A stretch of DNA of 64,000 nt, taken from assembly GCA_900491605.1 (NCBI GenBank), contig UESW01004829.1, positions 469,808-533,807 of the forward strand. Reading direction: 5' to 3'. The translations under genes and the position numbers were made by a program. The stretch is from Calamus simplicifolius (taxonomy: Eukaryota; Streptophyta; Magnoliopsida; Arecales; Arecaceae). Within the stretch, counting starts at the first letter, position 1. Every line of letters begins with the position of its first letter. Positions 1 through 11,306 of the stretch are shown here, piece after piece. The notes beneath the pieces were generated by a model. That model was given only the letters and a program-made list of their open reading frames with translations, was not told where the DNA came from and searched no databases.

Positions 1-98
1 ACATTAATCTTTAGAAGCCAAGGTGTGCTAATTATGGAGAATGAACCCCTAAGAAAATTGAGGCACACTGACTATTATAGTATTCTACTATTCATCGG

Positions 99-672
99 AT
101 GGGCTTCAAGAAGTTAATGGTGTTGGATGAAAGGAGGAAGAGAGAAAGAGCTGAAAGAGATAGAGCAGAAGAGGCCAGAGTAGAAGATATCCCTGGACCA
201 TCCACTGCGGGACCATCAGTCCCTGATCCATCTATTGCGGGACCATCTTCAGCTGGACCTTCAGAGCTGGACCTAGTCAGTTCCCTCTCCTCCACATCAG
301 TCTATTACTGCTTCTGGGAGATTCTCTGATGAACAGATTGGTCAGTTGAGAGCTTTGCTTGCTGAATATGATAGTCAGAGATCTCATGAGATTAATCAAT
401 TAAAAGAAGACTTTAATCAGTTGAAAGAAGAACTTAATTCGAGACTGGACATGATCTCCTTTTCCATAAGCAATTCTGTTGAATCCTTTGGTGCTGAACT
501 TCACAAAATCTTTGAAAGGATGGAAGGCATTGCTGATGGCTCGGGATCTTATGTTCATGCAACTGGTCAACTGAAGAAGGACATTGACCTTGCAGTCTCA
601 CAGATTGAAGCTTGCCTTGAAAATTTTAAGAAATCACAAAAAGATGATGTAATGGAAATCATAGGTCATTGA
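99..672 (+). pseudogene. Extra 3' ORF of the SIRE-type element, proline/serine hinge plus coiled coil, frameshifted
   Basis: Two overlapping frames make one former protein. 99-329 encodes a charged segment (MGFKKLMVLDERRKRER) followed by a Gly-Pro-Ser/Ala-rich linker of short repeats. The frame ending at 672 encodes a heptad-rich helix (EINQLKEDFNQLKEELNSRL) and ends in a stop at 670-672. Upstream of 346 the second frame stays open back into the linker, so one indel near 265-300 separates them. SIRE-type elements carry a comparable extra ORF between pol and the 3' LTR, with coiled-coil prediction. Its function (structural or envelope-like) is not established and I do not assign one. The real start lies outside the window. 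Confidence 0.6.
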
Positions 673-904
673 AGAAAATTGTATTCAAACATATCTGACC
701 TTGATTTTGATTTTGATAGTTTGTATTTAGGAATTTTGAATATCTAATGTATTTCACTTTGGTATGTACTTATGTAATGTTTCTTACTTATGAAATGCAA
801 TTTCACATTTTCAAATATTGACTGCTTGAATCCCTATGTCTTATTGAACCACAATTTTTCTCTAATAACTTTCTTTATCTAATACTCTCCTTATTGCTGA
901 TAAC

Positions 905-1312
905 AAAAAAGGGGGAGAGATGGTTGAATATGCAAAGAAAGAAAGACTTGAAATTTTAATAAGATGGTTGAATATGCATAAAGAAAGAAAGAAAGGGGGA
1001 GAAATGATTGTTTATGCAAAATGACTTGAAATTTAATCAGTTAAAATTCGATGTTATATATAGGGGGAGCTATTCAATGCAGGGGGAGCTTAACAACAAG
1101 CTCAATTGCAATTTTCTGCACATTTAGATTAAATGTTCATAATTGATGGATTATATTGAACTCATGCACAATTTTAAAAGTTTACTTTGAATATTGGCAT
1201 CAAATCCTTCATTAAAAATGTTTTAAGTTTTAAAATGACTATAATCTTTAGTTCGAATGAATTTTTGAATGCATATACTCAAAGTTTTTGTTATCATCAA
1301 AAAGGGGGAGAT
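905..1312 (+). promoter_or_regulatory. Series of polypurine tracts before the 3' LTR
   Basis: Purine runs containing GGGGGAG occur at about 907-917, 994-1003, 1063-1069, 1081-1087 and 1303-1310. The last abuts the LTR and is the expected primer for plus-strand DNA synthesis. The others are near-copies inside the 3' untranslated stretch. The rest of 673-1312 is AT-rich, with no open frame I can support. Confidence 0.6.
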
Positions 1313-1486
1313 TGTTGACCCAATTGATGATTTTGATGATTAACAAAACTATTTGAGTATAACTAATGAAGGCTCTAATGATTTTGATTAAGTGTTTCAG
1401 ATTATAAGTCTATTGAATGATCAAAATCAGGAGTTACATCGTGTTCTGGATCGAATCTAATGTCTAGGTAAGATTGCAGACATTAG

Positions 1487-1745
1487 AGTCGACTCCGAGA
1501 ATCACAGAGCCGACTCCGGATCTGGCACGGAAGTTAGAGTCGACTCCGAGACTGTTAGAGCCGACTCTCACAGAAGAAGCAGAACGTCGATTTTTCTGGC
1601 CCCGACCTAGAGTCGACTCCGGGTAAGTTAGAGTCGACTCCAGAAAAGTTTCTTGTCGACCCCAGAAAAGTCAGAGACGACTCCAGAAATAACGTTTTAA
1701 AGTGTTCGAGTTAGAGCCGACTCCAGAAAAGTTAGAGTCGACTCC
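1487..1745 (+). repeat. Cluster of about nine copies of AGAGYCGACTCC inside the LTR
   Basis: Copies start near 1489, 1508, 1532, 1557, 1610, 1630, 1668, 1711 and 1734. Most contain the palindrome GAGTCGACTC or its one-base variant GAGCCGACTC. They sit upstream of the LTR TATA box, in the U3 position, so an enhancer-like role is possible but unproven. The partial LTR downstream carries the related form GAGCCGACACC instead, so the motif differs between subfamilies. Confidence 0.7.
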
Positions 1746-1885
1746 AACCCACCTGGAACGAAAAATCAAATTGCCAGATCAGCTCTAACGGTAATATTTC
1801 TATTTTACCTTATTTCTAACGGATATATTTTGTACAAGGTACACTCCAACGGATAGTTTTCTTCCAAAAATGGTTGAAAGAAATC

Positions 1886-1893
1886 TATAAAAA
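1886..1893 (+). promoter_or_regulatory. TATA box of the SIRE-type LTR
   Basis: TCTATAAAAAGGG lies downstream of the motif cluster and upstream of a purine-rich leader. The same element recurs at 3069-3076 in the partial LTR, in the same relative place. It is the likely core promoter of the element. Confidence 0.6.
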
Positions 1894-2748
1894 GGGAAGA
1901 CTATCATTCAAAAAGAACAAGAGAGAAAAACAAAAAACAAAGAGGAAATTCGAAATAGAGAAATCCCATTTCAAAAATCCGAAAAAGAGAGAGCCTGAAT
2001 CTCAAGAGGAAAACCTTCTAGCTCAAATCCACTCCACTCCAAAAAGCTCAAGAGGAATCCAAGGCATTCAAATCAAAGTTTTGGTGGATTTCCCAACTTG
2101 GAGAAAGAGGATTCAGTTTCTTGCTTTTCAACCCTTCTCAACTGCTTCAACTGTGAAGAATCGGAGCTGAGGCTTGATTCAACCCAGCAAGGAGAAGAAG
2201 AAAAGAAGAAAAGCTCAAAAGCCAACCAACTACAAATCAGGCTTTTCTAAACTTGTTCTTATATTTGATTATCTGCTCATTAAGGAGCTTTGTAATTGAA
2301 AAACAACATTTCTTTTGTTTGTGTCTAGTTCAATCTGGGGGATTGAACTAGTGGAGGTAGTCTTACCTCGGTACAAGCTTGGTAAAGCTTGTGTTAGGGT
2401 TTTTGTGCTGGTGAGCCCTTGAAAACCAGCTGGGTTCGTTGTGCGCCCGGGAAAACAACAAGTTTGAGTTGTGAGCTTGTAAAACAACTCGGCTGTAATC
2501 AAGGAAGATTATAGTGTGGACCCAAGTGAATCTTGGGAGTGGACGTAGGTGTTGGATACACCGAACCACTATAAACTCTTTGTGTTTGCCGTGCTTTCAT
2601 TGACTCTTTCTCTATCTCTGCTTTATTCACTACACTTTGTATTTACATTGCTATTGCCTTCATTCATCTTAAGCAAACTATTTTAAAAAGGCTACTTTTT
2701 TGAAGAACCCAATTCACCCCCCCTCTTGGGTTGTCATCTGGGCCAACA

Positions 2749-3941
2749 GACAGAACGTTGATTTTTTGAGCATCCTGGAGCCGAAACCTACAGTTTTCGA
2801 GAGCCGACACCTTACGATGGCGAGCCGACACTTACTTTTTTGGAGCTGACTCCTCAACGAACTCAGAAATTTCTATTTTTGGTAAAACGATTTGGAGCCG
2901 ACACCTGAAAAGTTGGAGCCGACTACAACCTGACTGGGATGAAAATTTAAAATGCCAGATCAGCTCTAACGATAATATTTCCTTTTTAACTAATTTCTAA
3001 CAGATATATTTTGTTTCCAGATACACTCCAACGGCTAGTTTCATCCCAAAAATGGATTGAAGAAAATCTATAAAAAGGGGGAAAAACACCCGTTTGAAAA
3101 GAGAGGAAAAAGAAAAGGAAAATTAGAAAATATTTTCAAATCAAAAATCCAAGAAACCCTGAGCCTGAAATCCAAAAGAAAAGCATTCAAACTCAAATCC
3201 TTCCACTCTAAAAAGCTCAAAGAGAAATCCAAGGCGCCCCAAATCAAAAATCGGTGGATTCCCAAATTAAAGAAAAAGCTCCGTTTCTTCCATTTCCAAT
3301 CTTCTCAACTGCAATGACTGTGAGGAACTAAAGCTGAGGCTTGGTTCAACATTCCAAAGGGAGAAGAGGAAAAGAAGAGAAGAAGAAAAGAAGAAAAGCT
3401 CAAAGCCAAACAACTTCAAATCAGGCTTTTCTAAACTTGTTTACTTATTTTTGAATATTTTCTCATTGAGGAGCTGTGTATCTTTGAAAAACCATATTAT
3501 TTTTGTTTGTGCATAGTTCAATCAAAGGGATTGAACTAGTGGAGGTTGTATACCTCGGGTCAAGCTAGATTAGCTTGAGTTTAGGGTTGTGTGCTGGTAA
3601 GCCTGAAAAACTGGCTGGGTTCGTTGTGATCCCGGGTAAAACAACAAGTGTGGGTTGTGAGGTTGTAAAATAACTCGGCTGTAATCGAGGAGATTATAGT
3701 GTGGACCCAAGTGGATCTTGGGAGTGGACGTAGGTGTTAGATACACCGAACCACTATAAAATCTTTGTGTTTGCCGTGCTTCTATTGTCTCTATCTCTAT
3801 CTCTATCTCATTGATTGTGATTTATATTTGCATTGCATTTACTTTCATTCATTTTAAGCAAACAAATTTTTAAAAGGATAAATTTTTTTAAAGAACCCAA
3901 TTCACCCCCCCCCCCCTCTTGGGCTGTCATCTGGGCCAACA
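2749..3941 (+). repeat. Second SIRE-type LTR, lacking its first ~260 bp
   Basis: It starts abruptly with GACAGAACGTTGATTTT, which aligns to the interior of the first LTR near 1568. It then follows that LTR to the common end CATCTGGGCCAACA (3941). It is clearly diverged: the 12-bp motif reads GAGCCGACACC and the poly-C run before the end is longer. The simplest reading is a nested insertion, with the 1-2748 element inserted into an older relative's LTR. The left part of that older LTR would then lie outside the window. Confidence 0.75.
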
Positions 3942-4270
3942 ATCTCACTAAAAGATTACAGAACCCCCTTTTTTTCTTCTCTCTTTACCGCACACAGAGG
4001 TCCTCACCGAGCCTCCAATTTATTTCACACGTTCGTAACATCCACATGAGATTTTTGTGGCAGGCGGTTGCAGCTGAGATGACACATCAAATCCTCCTCC
4101 AAAAGCTCCCTTCAGTGACTTTGGATAATGGCCAAAACATCCTCAACTAACTCCCCAAAATCTATCCAAATCTCATGTTTGTTACTTTTGGATAATGACC
4201 GATTTGCCAACTCCTTCGTGAACTCTAATTTGGGGCTTCCTCTTGATGAAATTAAGCTCCATCCATAACA
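3942..4270 (-). repeat. 3' LTR of Copia copy A, truncated
   Basis: It aligns with 8568-8892 of the 5' LTR. The edge at 4270 is exact: on the minus strand the polypurine tract is followed by TGTTATGGATGG. About 255 bp of the LTR's far end is missing at 3942, where the SIRE-type LTR begins. Confidence 0.85.
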
Positions 4271-4283
4271 ATCTCCCACTTGA
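4271..4283 (-). promoter_or_regulatory. Polypurine tract of Copia copy A
   Basis: On the minus strand CAAGTGGGAGATT sits immediately 5' of the LTR start TGTTATGG, the position of the plus-strand primer. The identical tract precedes 51191 in copy B. Confidence 0.75.
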
Positions 4284-4340
4284 AGATTAATGACATCAAT
4301 CTTAGATCCACCTTCTTTCTCTGTGCCGCGCTCTCCTGAT

Positions 4341-7256
4341 CTATCTCTTGGAAAGCTTCACCAAGTTGCAATAGAGACTCAACTTGTCTCTGCTCACAAC
4401 CTTGGTGAACATATCTGCAGGATTTTTAGCTCCATCAATTTTCTCCAGCTTCAACTGCTCCTCATCCAATGCACTGCGTATGAAATGATACCTAAGTTGA
4501 ATGTGCTTGGTTCTTGCATGAAATGCTGGATTCCTTGCCAAGTGAACTGCGCTCTGGCTATCGCTCCATAATGTATTACACTCGTGCTCCTTGCCGAGCT
4601 CCTCCATCAACCTCTGTAACCAGATCATCTCTTTACTAGCTTCAGTGATCACACATACTCAGCTTCTGTAGTTGACAATGCCACTATCTTCTGCAACTGA
4701 GATACCCAGCTCACTGTTGTATCACCGACAGTGAAAACATAACCAGTGGTGCTCCTCCCATTGTCTCTGTCACCAGAGTGATCTGCATCTACAAATCCCT
4801 ATTCTTGAAGACTATCACCTCCATAGCACAAACTGTAAGTTGATGTACCCCTGAGATATCTCAAGATCTACTTCACTGCATTCCAGTGCTCCTTGCCTGG
4901 ATTCTGCATGTACCTGCTGACTGCTCCCACTGCTTGTGTGATATCTGGTCTTGTGCAAACCATTGCATACATTAGACTTCCCACGGCTGAGGCATATAGA
5001 ACTCTAATCATCTCATCCCTTGCCTTCTGAGTTGTTGGACACAACTGCTTGCTGAGCTTGAAGGGTGCTGCCAAAGGTGTTGATACTGCCTTTGTATTCT
5101 CTATATGGAACCTCTTCAGTACCTTCTCTACATAGTCCTCCTGAGATAGCCACAGCTTCCATTGCTTCCTATCTCTGTTGATCCTCATGCCAAGAATCTG
5201 CTTCGCCTCTCCCAAATCCTTCATTGAGAACTTCTCTACCATCAGTTTCTTGAGCTCTTCTATCTTCATCATACTGGAACCTGCTACAAGCATATCATCC
5301 ACATACAAGGATAAAATAATAAACTCATTTGTAATGTGCCTCTAAAAGTATACACAATGATCTGACTGGCATCTGGTGAAGCCTTTCTCTAGCATGAAAC
5401 TGTCAAACTTGAGGTACCATTGCCGCGGAGCCTGCTTCAGACCACACAAACTTTTTTCAATCTGCATACCATGTCATCCTTTCCCCTGACCTAGAAACCT
5501 TCTAGCTGGTGCATGTACAGCTCCTCCTCCAAATCTCCATGAAAAAATGTTATCTTCACATCTAGCTGCTCTAGATGAAGATCCTCCACTGCTACCATGC
5601 TCAGAATCACCCTAATGGATGTCATCTTGACTACTGGGGAAAAGATCTTCTGGAAGTCAATTCCCTCTTTCTGTGCATAACCCTTGACAACTAACCTTGC
5701 CTTGTATCTCTTGGTACCACGACCTCATTCTTCATCTTGTACACCCATTTGTTGAATAGAGCTTTCTTGCTAGCAGTAACTTCACAAGATCCTAAGTCTT
5801 GTTTTGCTTTAAAGAGTCCATCTCCTCTTTCATAGCCAACTCCCACTTGACCTTAGCTTCATCCTGCATGGCTTCAACAAAACATTCTGGCTCTCCAGAA
5901 TTTGTGTACAAAACATAATCATTAGCAGAATACCTCTGTGATGGCCTGGTAACCCTCGTGGTCCTCCTCAACTGTGGGGAAATCGGCTGAGGTACTGGTG
6001 TATGCATGTGGCTGTCTGTTTCAACCACATCTTCCTCCTCCACATCCTCGGAGTTTCCATCTTCAGTTTGCACTTGGGGAATTTCTCCATCTCTGACAGA
6101 ATCGAGTTCTATAAACTCTTGTTTCTTTTCTTCCACTGCATCCTTCCTGTCTTTGTAAGTATGCTCTTCATCAAATACCACATTCCTGCTCCGAACGATC
6201 TTATTGTTCTGGAAATCCCAGAGCTTGTATCCATACTCATCGCCACCGTATCAATGAAAACACACTTTGTAGACTTGGAGTCTAACTTACTCCTCTTGTC
6301 TTTCTCAATCAGAGAATAAGCAATGCAGCCAAATACTTTATGAAAAGAAAGTTTTATCTATTTTTCTGTCCAAACCTCCTCTGGAATCCCACCATCCAAT
6401 GCACTGGATGGACTCCTATTGATCAAATATACTGCGATGTCCAGCACTGCCGCCCAAAAATATGTAAGTAGACCTGAGTCAAACCTCATAATCCTCTCTC
6501 TCAAGAATAGTCCTGTTCATTCTTTCTACCACACCATTCTGCTCTGGTGTCCCTGGGATGGTCTTGATTCTTCTGATTCCATGCTCTGCGCAGTAGATAT
6601 CAAACTCCCTGCTGCAGTATTCACCACCGTTATCTATCTTGAGACACTTGAGACTTGCTCCAGTCTAGCTTTCACACATGACTCTCCATCTATTGAAGAT
6701 GCCAAAGACCTCAGACTTTTCTTTCATAGCAAACACCCAGACTTTCCTGCTGAAATCATCTATAAACATGACAAAGTACTTATTGCCCGCATATGATGCC
6801 ACTGGTGCTGGACCCCAGACATCTAAATGAACCAACTCCAGCCTTTCAGTCTTCTTCTGAGTTCTTGCTAACTGAAACTCACTGCTTTCTGCTTACCATA
6901 GATACACTCTTCACAAAACCTAGATTCACCTTCTTTAGCCCAGGTAGAAGCTATCTCCTGTGTAGAATATTCAAGTTCTTCTCACTAAGATGACTGAGCC
7001 TTCTGTGCCATAATGTAGTCACTATACCCGTGTCTCCTGCTGCCACTGAAACTGAACTCTCACTGTCTGCCAAGAAGTAGAGAGTTCCTGTCTGCTTCCC
7101 TTTGACAACAACCATAGACCCTTTAGTAATTTTCCACTGAGAATTACCAAAAATGGATACATAACCCTCAACATCAAGCTGACTGATAGAAATTAGGTTT
7201 TTCTTTAACTCTAGGATGTATCTGACTTGTGCAAGTCTCAATTCTCTGCCTATCAC
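4341..7256 (-). pseudogene. Copia copy A pol: integrase, reverse transcriptase, RNase H (broken)
   Basis: Reading on the minus strand: 7256-6951 holds the pre-integrase segment (LWHRRLSHLSEKNL). The integrase core follows in broken frames to about 6000, with a hinge rich in acidic residues at 6181-5792. 5308-4868 holds part of reverse transcriptase, with the catalytic YVDD motif at its start (MYVDDMLVAGS) and downstream palm/thumb sequence. 4652-4341 holds the RNase H end, including DSQSAVHLARNP and the conserved ADMFTK motif, and terminates at 4341. Stops and frame shifts separate all segments, so no enzyme can be made from this copy. Confidence 0.85.
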
Positions 7257-7270
7257 TGGCTTCAGTACAA

Positions 7271-8252
7271 TTATTCCTCTACCAACAATTCTGCACTGCT
7301 ATCCATTGCCAACTGTGACATGACCAAAATCTTCTTGGACAAAATCCAAAATAGGTGTCTCTTTGAGATGCAATGGTAAGAAGCCCCTGAGTCTACAAAC
7401 CACAGATCTGAGTTTGCCCCATCGCCAGCTGACAGGCACACATCCTCAAAATTTGGCTCAATAGTACTCACAACATTTGCTTCCTGACCTTCTATCTTGC
7501 TCTCTGCACCTTTTTCCTTCTTCTTACCCCAACAATCCTTGCTCATGTGACCTTTCTTCCCGCAGTTCCAACACTTCATGGGAAATCTCCCTTTGGACTT
7601 TCCTCTACTCTTGGACTGGCCTTTCTCTGACTTCTTCCTCTCCTATGATCTTCCTTTGGTATCCACCATGAGTGCAGTACTTAAAAAAGTCCCACCCGCA
7701 GCCTTTCTTCTCATCTCATCATTCAATATACAACTAACTGCATCATTGAATGTAAGGATACCTGATACCGAGTTGCTGACTGTCATCATAAAATTGTCCC
7801 AACTCTCTGGCAAGGAACATAAGAAAAGAAGCGCCCTGAATGAATCATCAAAAGCAACAGAGACCGACTCCAATTGATTAATCATCGAGTTGAACTCGTT
7901 CAGATGCTCCGTCACTGAACTATTCTCAGCCATCTTCAAATTGAAGAGCTTTTTCATAAGAAATATCTTGTTTGAGGTGGAAGGTTTTTCATACCGCTTT
8001 GTTAAAGCGATCATTATATCCACGGTGGTCTTTTTCTTTGCAATATTATACACTACTTGAGGTGTCAACAACAATCGTGGCCAGGGCTTTCCTATCCAGA
8101 ATCATCCAATCTGAGTCACTCATTGAATCTGGCTTCTTTTCCTCTAATGGAAGGTAAAGATCCTTCTGATATAGGTAGTCCTCAATTTGCATCCTCCACC
8201 ATCCGAAATTGTGACCATTAAATTTCTCGATTTTGATCCTGTCTTTTGCCAT
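7271..8252 (-). pseudogene. Copia copy A gag and protease (broken)
   Basis: The gag start is placed at the ATG at 8252, 45 bp after the primer site, giving MAKDRIKIEKFNGHNF, the usual beginning of TNT1-type gag. The UBN2-type capsid region continues to about 7643 in a second frame (LNEFNSMINQLESVSVAF). A CCHC zinc knuckle (CWNCGKKGHMSKDC) lies at about 7540-7579. The protease motif VDSGASYHC, with the catalytic Asp, follows at about 7370-7410. Copy B has lost that catalytic site (it reads DLRAS), so copy A is the better preserved here. Confidence 0.85.
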
Positions 8253-8296
8253 CTCTTTGTTGATTTGTTCGACCGTAATAATATGAAGAAAACCAA

Positions 8297-8308
8297 GCTC
8301 TGATACCA
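8297..8308 (-). promoter_or_regulatory. Primer binding site of Copia copy A
   Basis: The minus strand reads TGGTATCAGAGC a few bases after the LTR end. This is the standard complement of the 3' end of initiator tRNA-Met in plant Copia elements. It is intact here and mutated in copy B. Confidence 0.9.
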
Positions 8309-8311
8309 ATT

Positions 8312-8892
8312 TGATAGGTAATACAACAAATATTCCTCTAATAAGATTGCTATTAGTACGGCCAAGCATGCAGTTGTGATATAATCAACAAAAAACACAC
8401 AGAATAATAATAGGAACCAAAATCCAAAAGAAACAGCGAGAGACGAGGATTTTACGTGGTTCACCCAAACTGGGCTACGTCCATGGCGGCACAGGATATG
8501 CAAGGCTTCACTAAGAGTTGAATCAGGTACAAGCCCTCAAAAACATTCTCTCTCAGAAACTCTTATGATCTCACTAAAAGATTACAGAACCCCTTTTTTT
8601 TTCTCTCTACCGTACACAGAGGTCCTCACCGAGCCTTCAATTTATTTCACACGTTCGTAACTCCCACACGAGATTTTTGTGGCGGGTAGATGCAGCTGAG
8701 ATGACGCCTCAAATCCTCCTCCAAAATCTCCCTTCGGTGACTTTGGATAATGGCCAAAACATCCTCAACTAACTCCCCAAAATCTATCCAAATCTCATGT
8801 TTGTTACTTTTGGATAATGACCAATTTGCCAACTCCTTCGTGAACTCTGATTTGGGGCTTCCTCTTGATGAAATTAAGCTCCATCCATAACA
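8312..8892 (-). repeat. 5' LTR of Copia copy A (581 bp)
   Basis: On the minus strand it runs from TGTTATGG (8892) to CCTATCA (8312), next to the primer site. It matches the partial LTR at 3942-4270 and the LTR of copy B at 46599-47164 (566 bp). Confidence 0.88.
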
Positions 8893-9272
8893 AGGCAGTG
8901 CCATTTACAGTCCAGAAGAAGAGGGGTAAGGGAAAAAAAATGGTTTGATAAATAATTTGAGGCAGCATAATTCTTCAGTAAGTGTTTCAATAGTGAGCTA
9001 AATTAAATGTGCTTCAATGATCTCATAAAATGTGATCATAAGCCCTGTGGCGCAACTTTGCCCAGATTTAAACCTTGCTTCTGTTGAGACTGGCGTCTCA
9101 AGTCCAGAAAATATTTGCAACCTGTGCTGTGGATTTTGACAAACTGCTCATAATTTAGAGCAATTTGATCCCTAGCAAGAATGTCAGGATCAGAAAAACC
9201 AAATGAAAATCATTCAAGAAACAATTTTAACCCTCTTGTTATCTAGGCTCAAGTATACTGATTGTTGTGCTG
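8893..9272. other. Kinase 3' flank, no gene seen
   Basis: This is ordinary AT-rich sequence between the Copia LTR and the kinase stop. It is matched in reverse by 46219-46598. I see no open frame or repeat of note. Confidence 0.6.
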
Positions 9273-10316
9273 TTAACTGAAGATAGACTGGTTCCAAGCC
9301 GTGAACGAAGTTTCTTTGGTGCTGCTGGTGGATTTTCTGCGAGAAATGGAGGTGAGGTTGGTTGAGGCGTGGGATCGATCATCCTCTTTGAGCATTTTAA
9401 CAACCGCTGACATTGATGGCCTCTGTTGTGGAGATACTTGGACACAAAGCAGCCCAATGTGAAGTGCTCTAGTTGCCTTCTCTAAGGGAAAATTTCCTTG
9501 CAGTGCTGGGCAACAGCTTCCAGCAGTCTACTTGATGCGTAAAATTTTCAAACCTGAAAAGAAAAGGAACCAGTTATAATGGAACCTTTTTTCCCCTTTT
9601 ATTTCTTTCTTCCTTTTTTTTTTTTTTCCTGTTAACCTGATGAGAGAAATTACGAGGAACTAGAACATTACCAATCAGTAAAACACCAAGTGGATTATTA
9701 GATTGCTCTGCACTCCTGGAATTGTTTCTCTTTCCAGTGACAACTTCAAGTAAAAGAACCCCAAAACTGTATACATCTGCCTTTTCCGTCAATCTGCCAC
9801 TAGCTAGATACTCAGGAGCCAAGTAGCCTCTACAAAACAGAAAGTTGCAATGATTAGTGCAGCAAAATATGACCTAGTCGCTGGTGGCTTATATGCAGCA
9901 CCTAAAGCATATGGTATGAGTTACAGCACAATAATGTTTGCAAATATGCACTCAATTAGCAGCATCTAGCCACTTCAGCTGCTTCAAAAGTGTAAAAGGA
10001 AATTGTTGCTGCTGAGATCTATCCTCCAACTCGGGCGCGATCGGTCATCGAGATAAGCTCCCTCCTAGGCGGACCTGTAAAACAGACCTCACGCGAGAGG
10101 CATTGGGGGTGGCCGTCCGCGGAAGACCCTTCGACGCTCAAGTCAGCGAAGATCGGCAATCAACAAACGAGAAGAGAAGGCTCTCGCTGAAGAGTCTCTC
10201 CAGAGGCGGCCTTTCGAGAGCTCTGAGCAGAACGCTAATGGCGGAAAGGGGTGAGCAAAGGTAGAAAGAGAGCGTGCCAGTGAGCAAGTGCGCATACCTG
10301 AGGAGTCGGGAGACGA

Positions 10317-10330
10317 CTCTATTTATATAG
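10317..10330 (-). promoter_or_regulatory. TATA box of the Gypsy LTR
   Basis: The minus strand reads CCTATATAAATAGAG. The other LTR has CCTCTATAAATAGAG at the same place (about 23948-23960). It lies about 320 bp from the inner end of the 5' LTR, suitable for driving the genomic transcript. Confidence 0.65.
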
Positions 10331-10659
10331 GATCACCTGATTCCATGGGGGCATCGTGGGTCCAAAAGTCGTTAGGATCTAAATCCAATTTGTTACGAGG
10401 TCAGTAAGATTCGCATCTTGTTAGTTAGAGGATCAACGACTGGGAGAGCTGGTTGATGTCTCGAGATTTAGTGAGTAGGTAGGCTCCAGGGCTCTAGGCC
10501 ACTCTCGCGGGTCCTAGGCCACTTTCAGATAGGATTTCTCTTTGGAATATTACGAATTTGAACTCCCCCGGGGCGAATTTCGTAGAGGTTCTTGAGTGCC
10601 CGGGTCTAGCCGGGGCTTAATAATAACTCGGCTGGCGAGGTATAGTCGGATAGCTCGGT

Positions 10660-10795
10660 TGAGATCGAGAGATGATATAGCTCGGCTGAGGCCGAGAGAT
10701 GATACGGCTCGGCTGAGGCCGAGAGATGATACGGCTCAGCCCTGAGGCCGAGAGATGATACGGCTCGGCTGAGGCTGAGAGATGTGGTCCGCGCC
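10660..10795 (-). repeat. 27-bp tandem repeat in the Gypsy LTR, five copies here and three in the other LTR
   Basis: The unit is approximately GGCTCGGCTGAGGCCGAGAGATGATAC, listed here in two halves: GGCTCGGCTGAGG and CCGAGAGATGATAC. It contains an imperfect palindrome. The other LTR (24275-24360) has about three units. The two-unit difference plus small indels accounts for the LTR length difference. Confidence 0.8.
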
Positions 10796-10945
10796 TTGGG
10801 AACCCTTGGTTTGGTGAGGAGCTAAGGCGCCCTGATCTACTGAGGTTGACTTACCCCTAGCGGGTATTGTTCAGCACGTGGGAGTCAGGGTTGATCCTAA
10901 CCCCTTGCACGATTATTTATGCAACGGCGATTTTATCCCTCAACA

Positions 10946-10962
10946 CATGCCCCCCACTTCCT
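10946..10962 (-). promoter_or_regulatory. Polypurine tract of the Gypsy element
   Basis: The minus strand reads GGAAGTGGGGGGCATG immediately before the 3' LTR start TGTTG. This fits the plus-strand primer. Confidence 0.75.
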
Positions 10963-11306
10963 AGTTCGAAACGTAGGTTTGGGCGTAGGGAGTATAACTC
11001 CGGGTGACACGATCTGAGTGGGTTTGGATTTGACAGCCTTGCCTTTACGGGATAGAACCGTCGCTTCCTAGGGGCAATGGTTGGGAAGTGCCACGTAGCA
11101 AATCCCTGTTTTCATGGCATCCGCAATGGTGGTTTTGGGTGCCTCGATCAAGACGCCTTATCTTCTTTTTGAGGCAGTTTCCTTCGGGGAGAAGTAAAGT
11201 CGAAACAGCGCCATTCCTATTCACTGCGCCCTTTCATCCCTTCCTGGAGAATCTTGTTCTCTTACTTTCTTTGCGACATCGCTCGGTGCTTCTTGCAACC
11301 AACAGC

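Larger units (their letters stand above)
1..1312 (+). mobile_element. SIRE/Maximus-type Copia retrotransposon, 3' internal end (5' part outside window)
   Basis: This is the 3' part of an element whose LTR starts at 1313. A purine-rich primer tract (AAAAAGGGGGAGAT, about 1299-1312) directly precedes TGTTGACC, the LTR start. The GGGGGAG-type tract, the long LTR and an extra reading frame after pol are the recognised layout of the SIRE/Maximus lineage of Copia elements. Gag and pol lie upstream of the window. The lineage call rests on layout and the tract, not on reverse transcriptase, which is not visible here. Confidence 0.75.
1313..2748 (+). repeat. 3' LTR of the SIRE-type element (complete, 1436 bp)
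   Basis: The LTR begins TGTTGACCC just after the polypurine tract and ends GGGCCAACA, giving the usual TG...CA ends with a short inverted match (TGTTG/CAACA). It holds a cluster of 12-bp motifs (1487-1745), a TATA box (1886) and a purine-rich transcribed leader. The segment from about 1570 to the end is matched by the neighbouring partial LTR at 2749-3941, which supports both edges. Confidence 0.8.
3942..8892 (-). mobile_element. Tork/TNT1-like Copia retrotransposon, copy A
   Basis: Order on the minus strand: 5' LTR (8312-8892), primer site for initiator tRNA-Met (8297-8308), gag, protease, integrase, reverse transcriptase, RNase H, polypurine tract, and a 3' LTR truncated at 3942 by the neighbouring SIRE-type LTR. 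Gag and the pre-integrase segment resemble TNT1 in domain order and motifs. Coding frames are broken throughout. A second copy in the opposite direction (46599-51200) belongs to the inverted arm, so this insertion predates the duplication. Confidence 0.88.
10004..10945 (-). repeat. 3' LTR of the Gypsy element (942 bp)
   Basis: It has TG...CA ends and is matched along its length by 23635-24519. It is 57 bp longer than the other LTR, because a 27-bp repeat is present about five times (near 10660-10795) rather than three. The minus strand carries a TATA box near 10317-10330. Confidence 0.92.
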
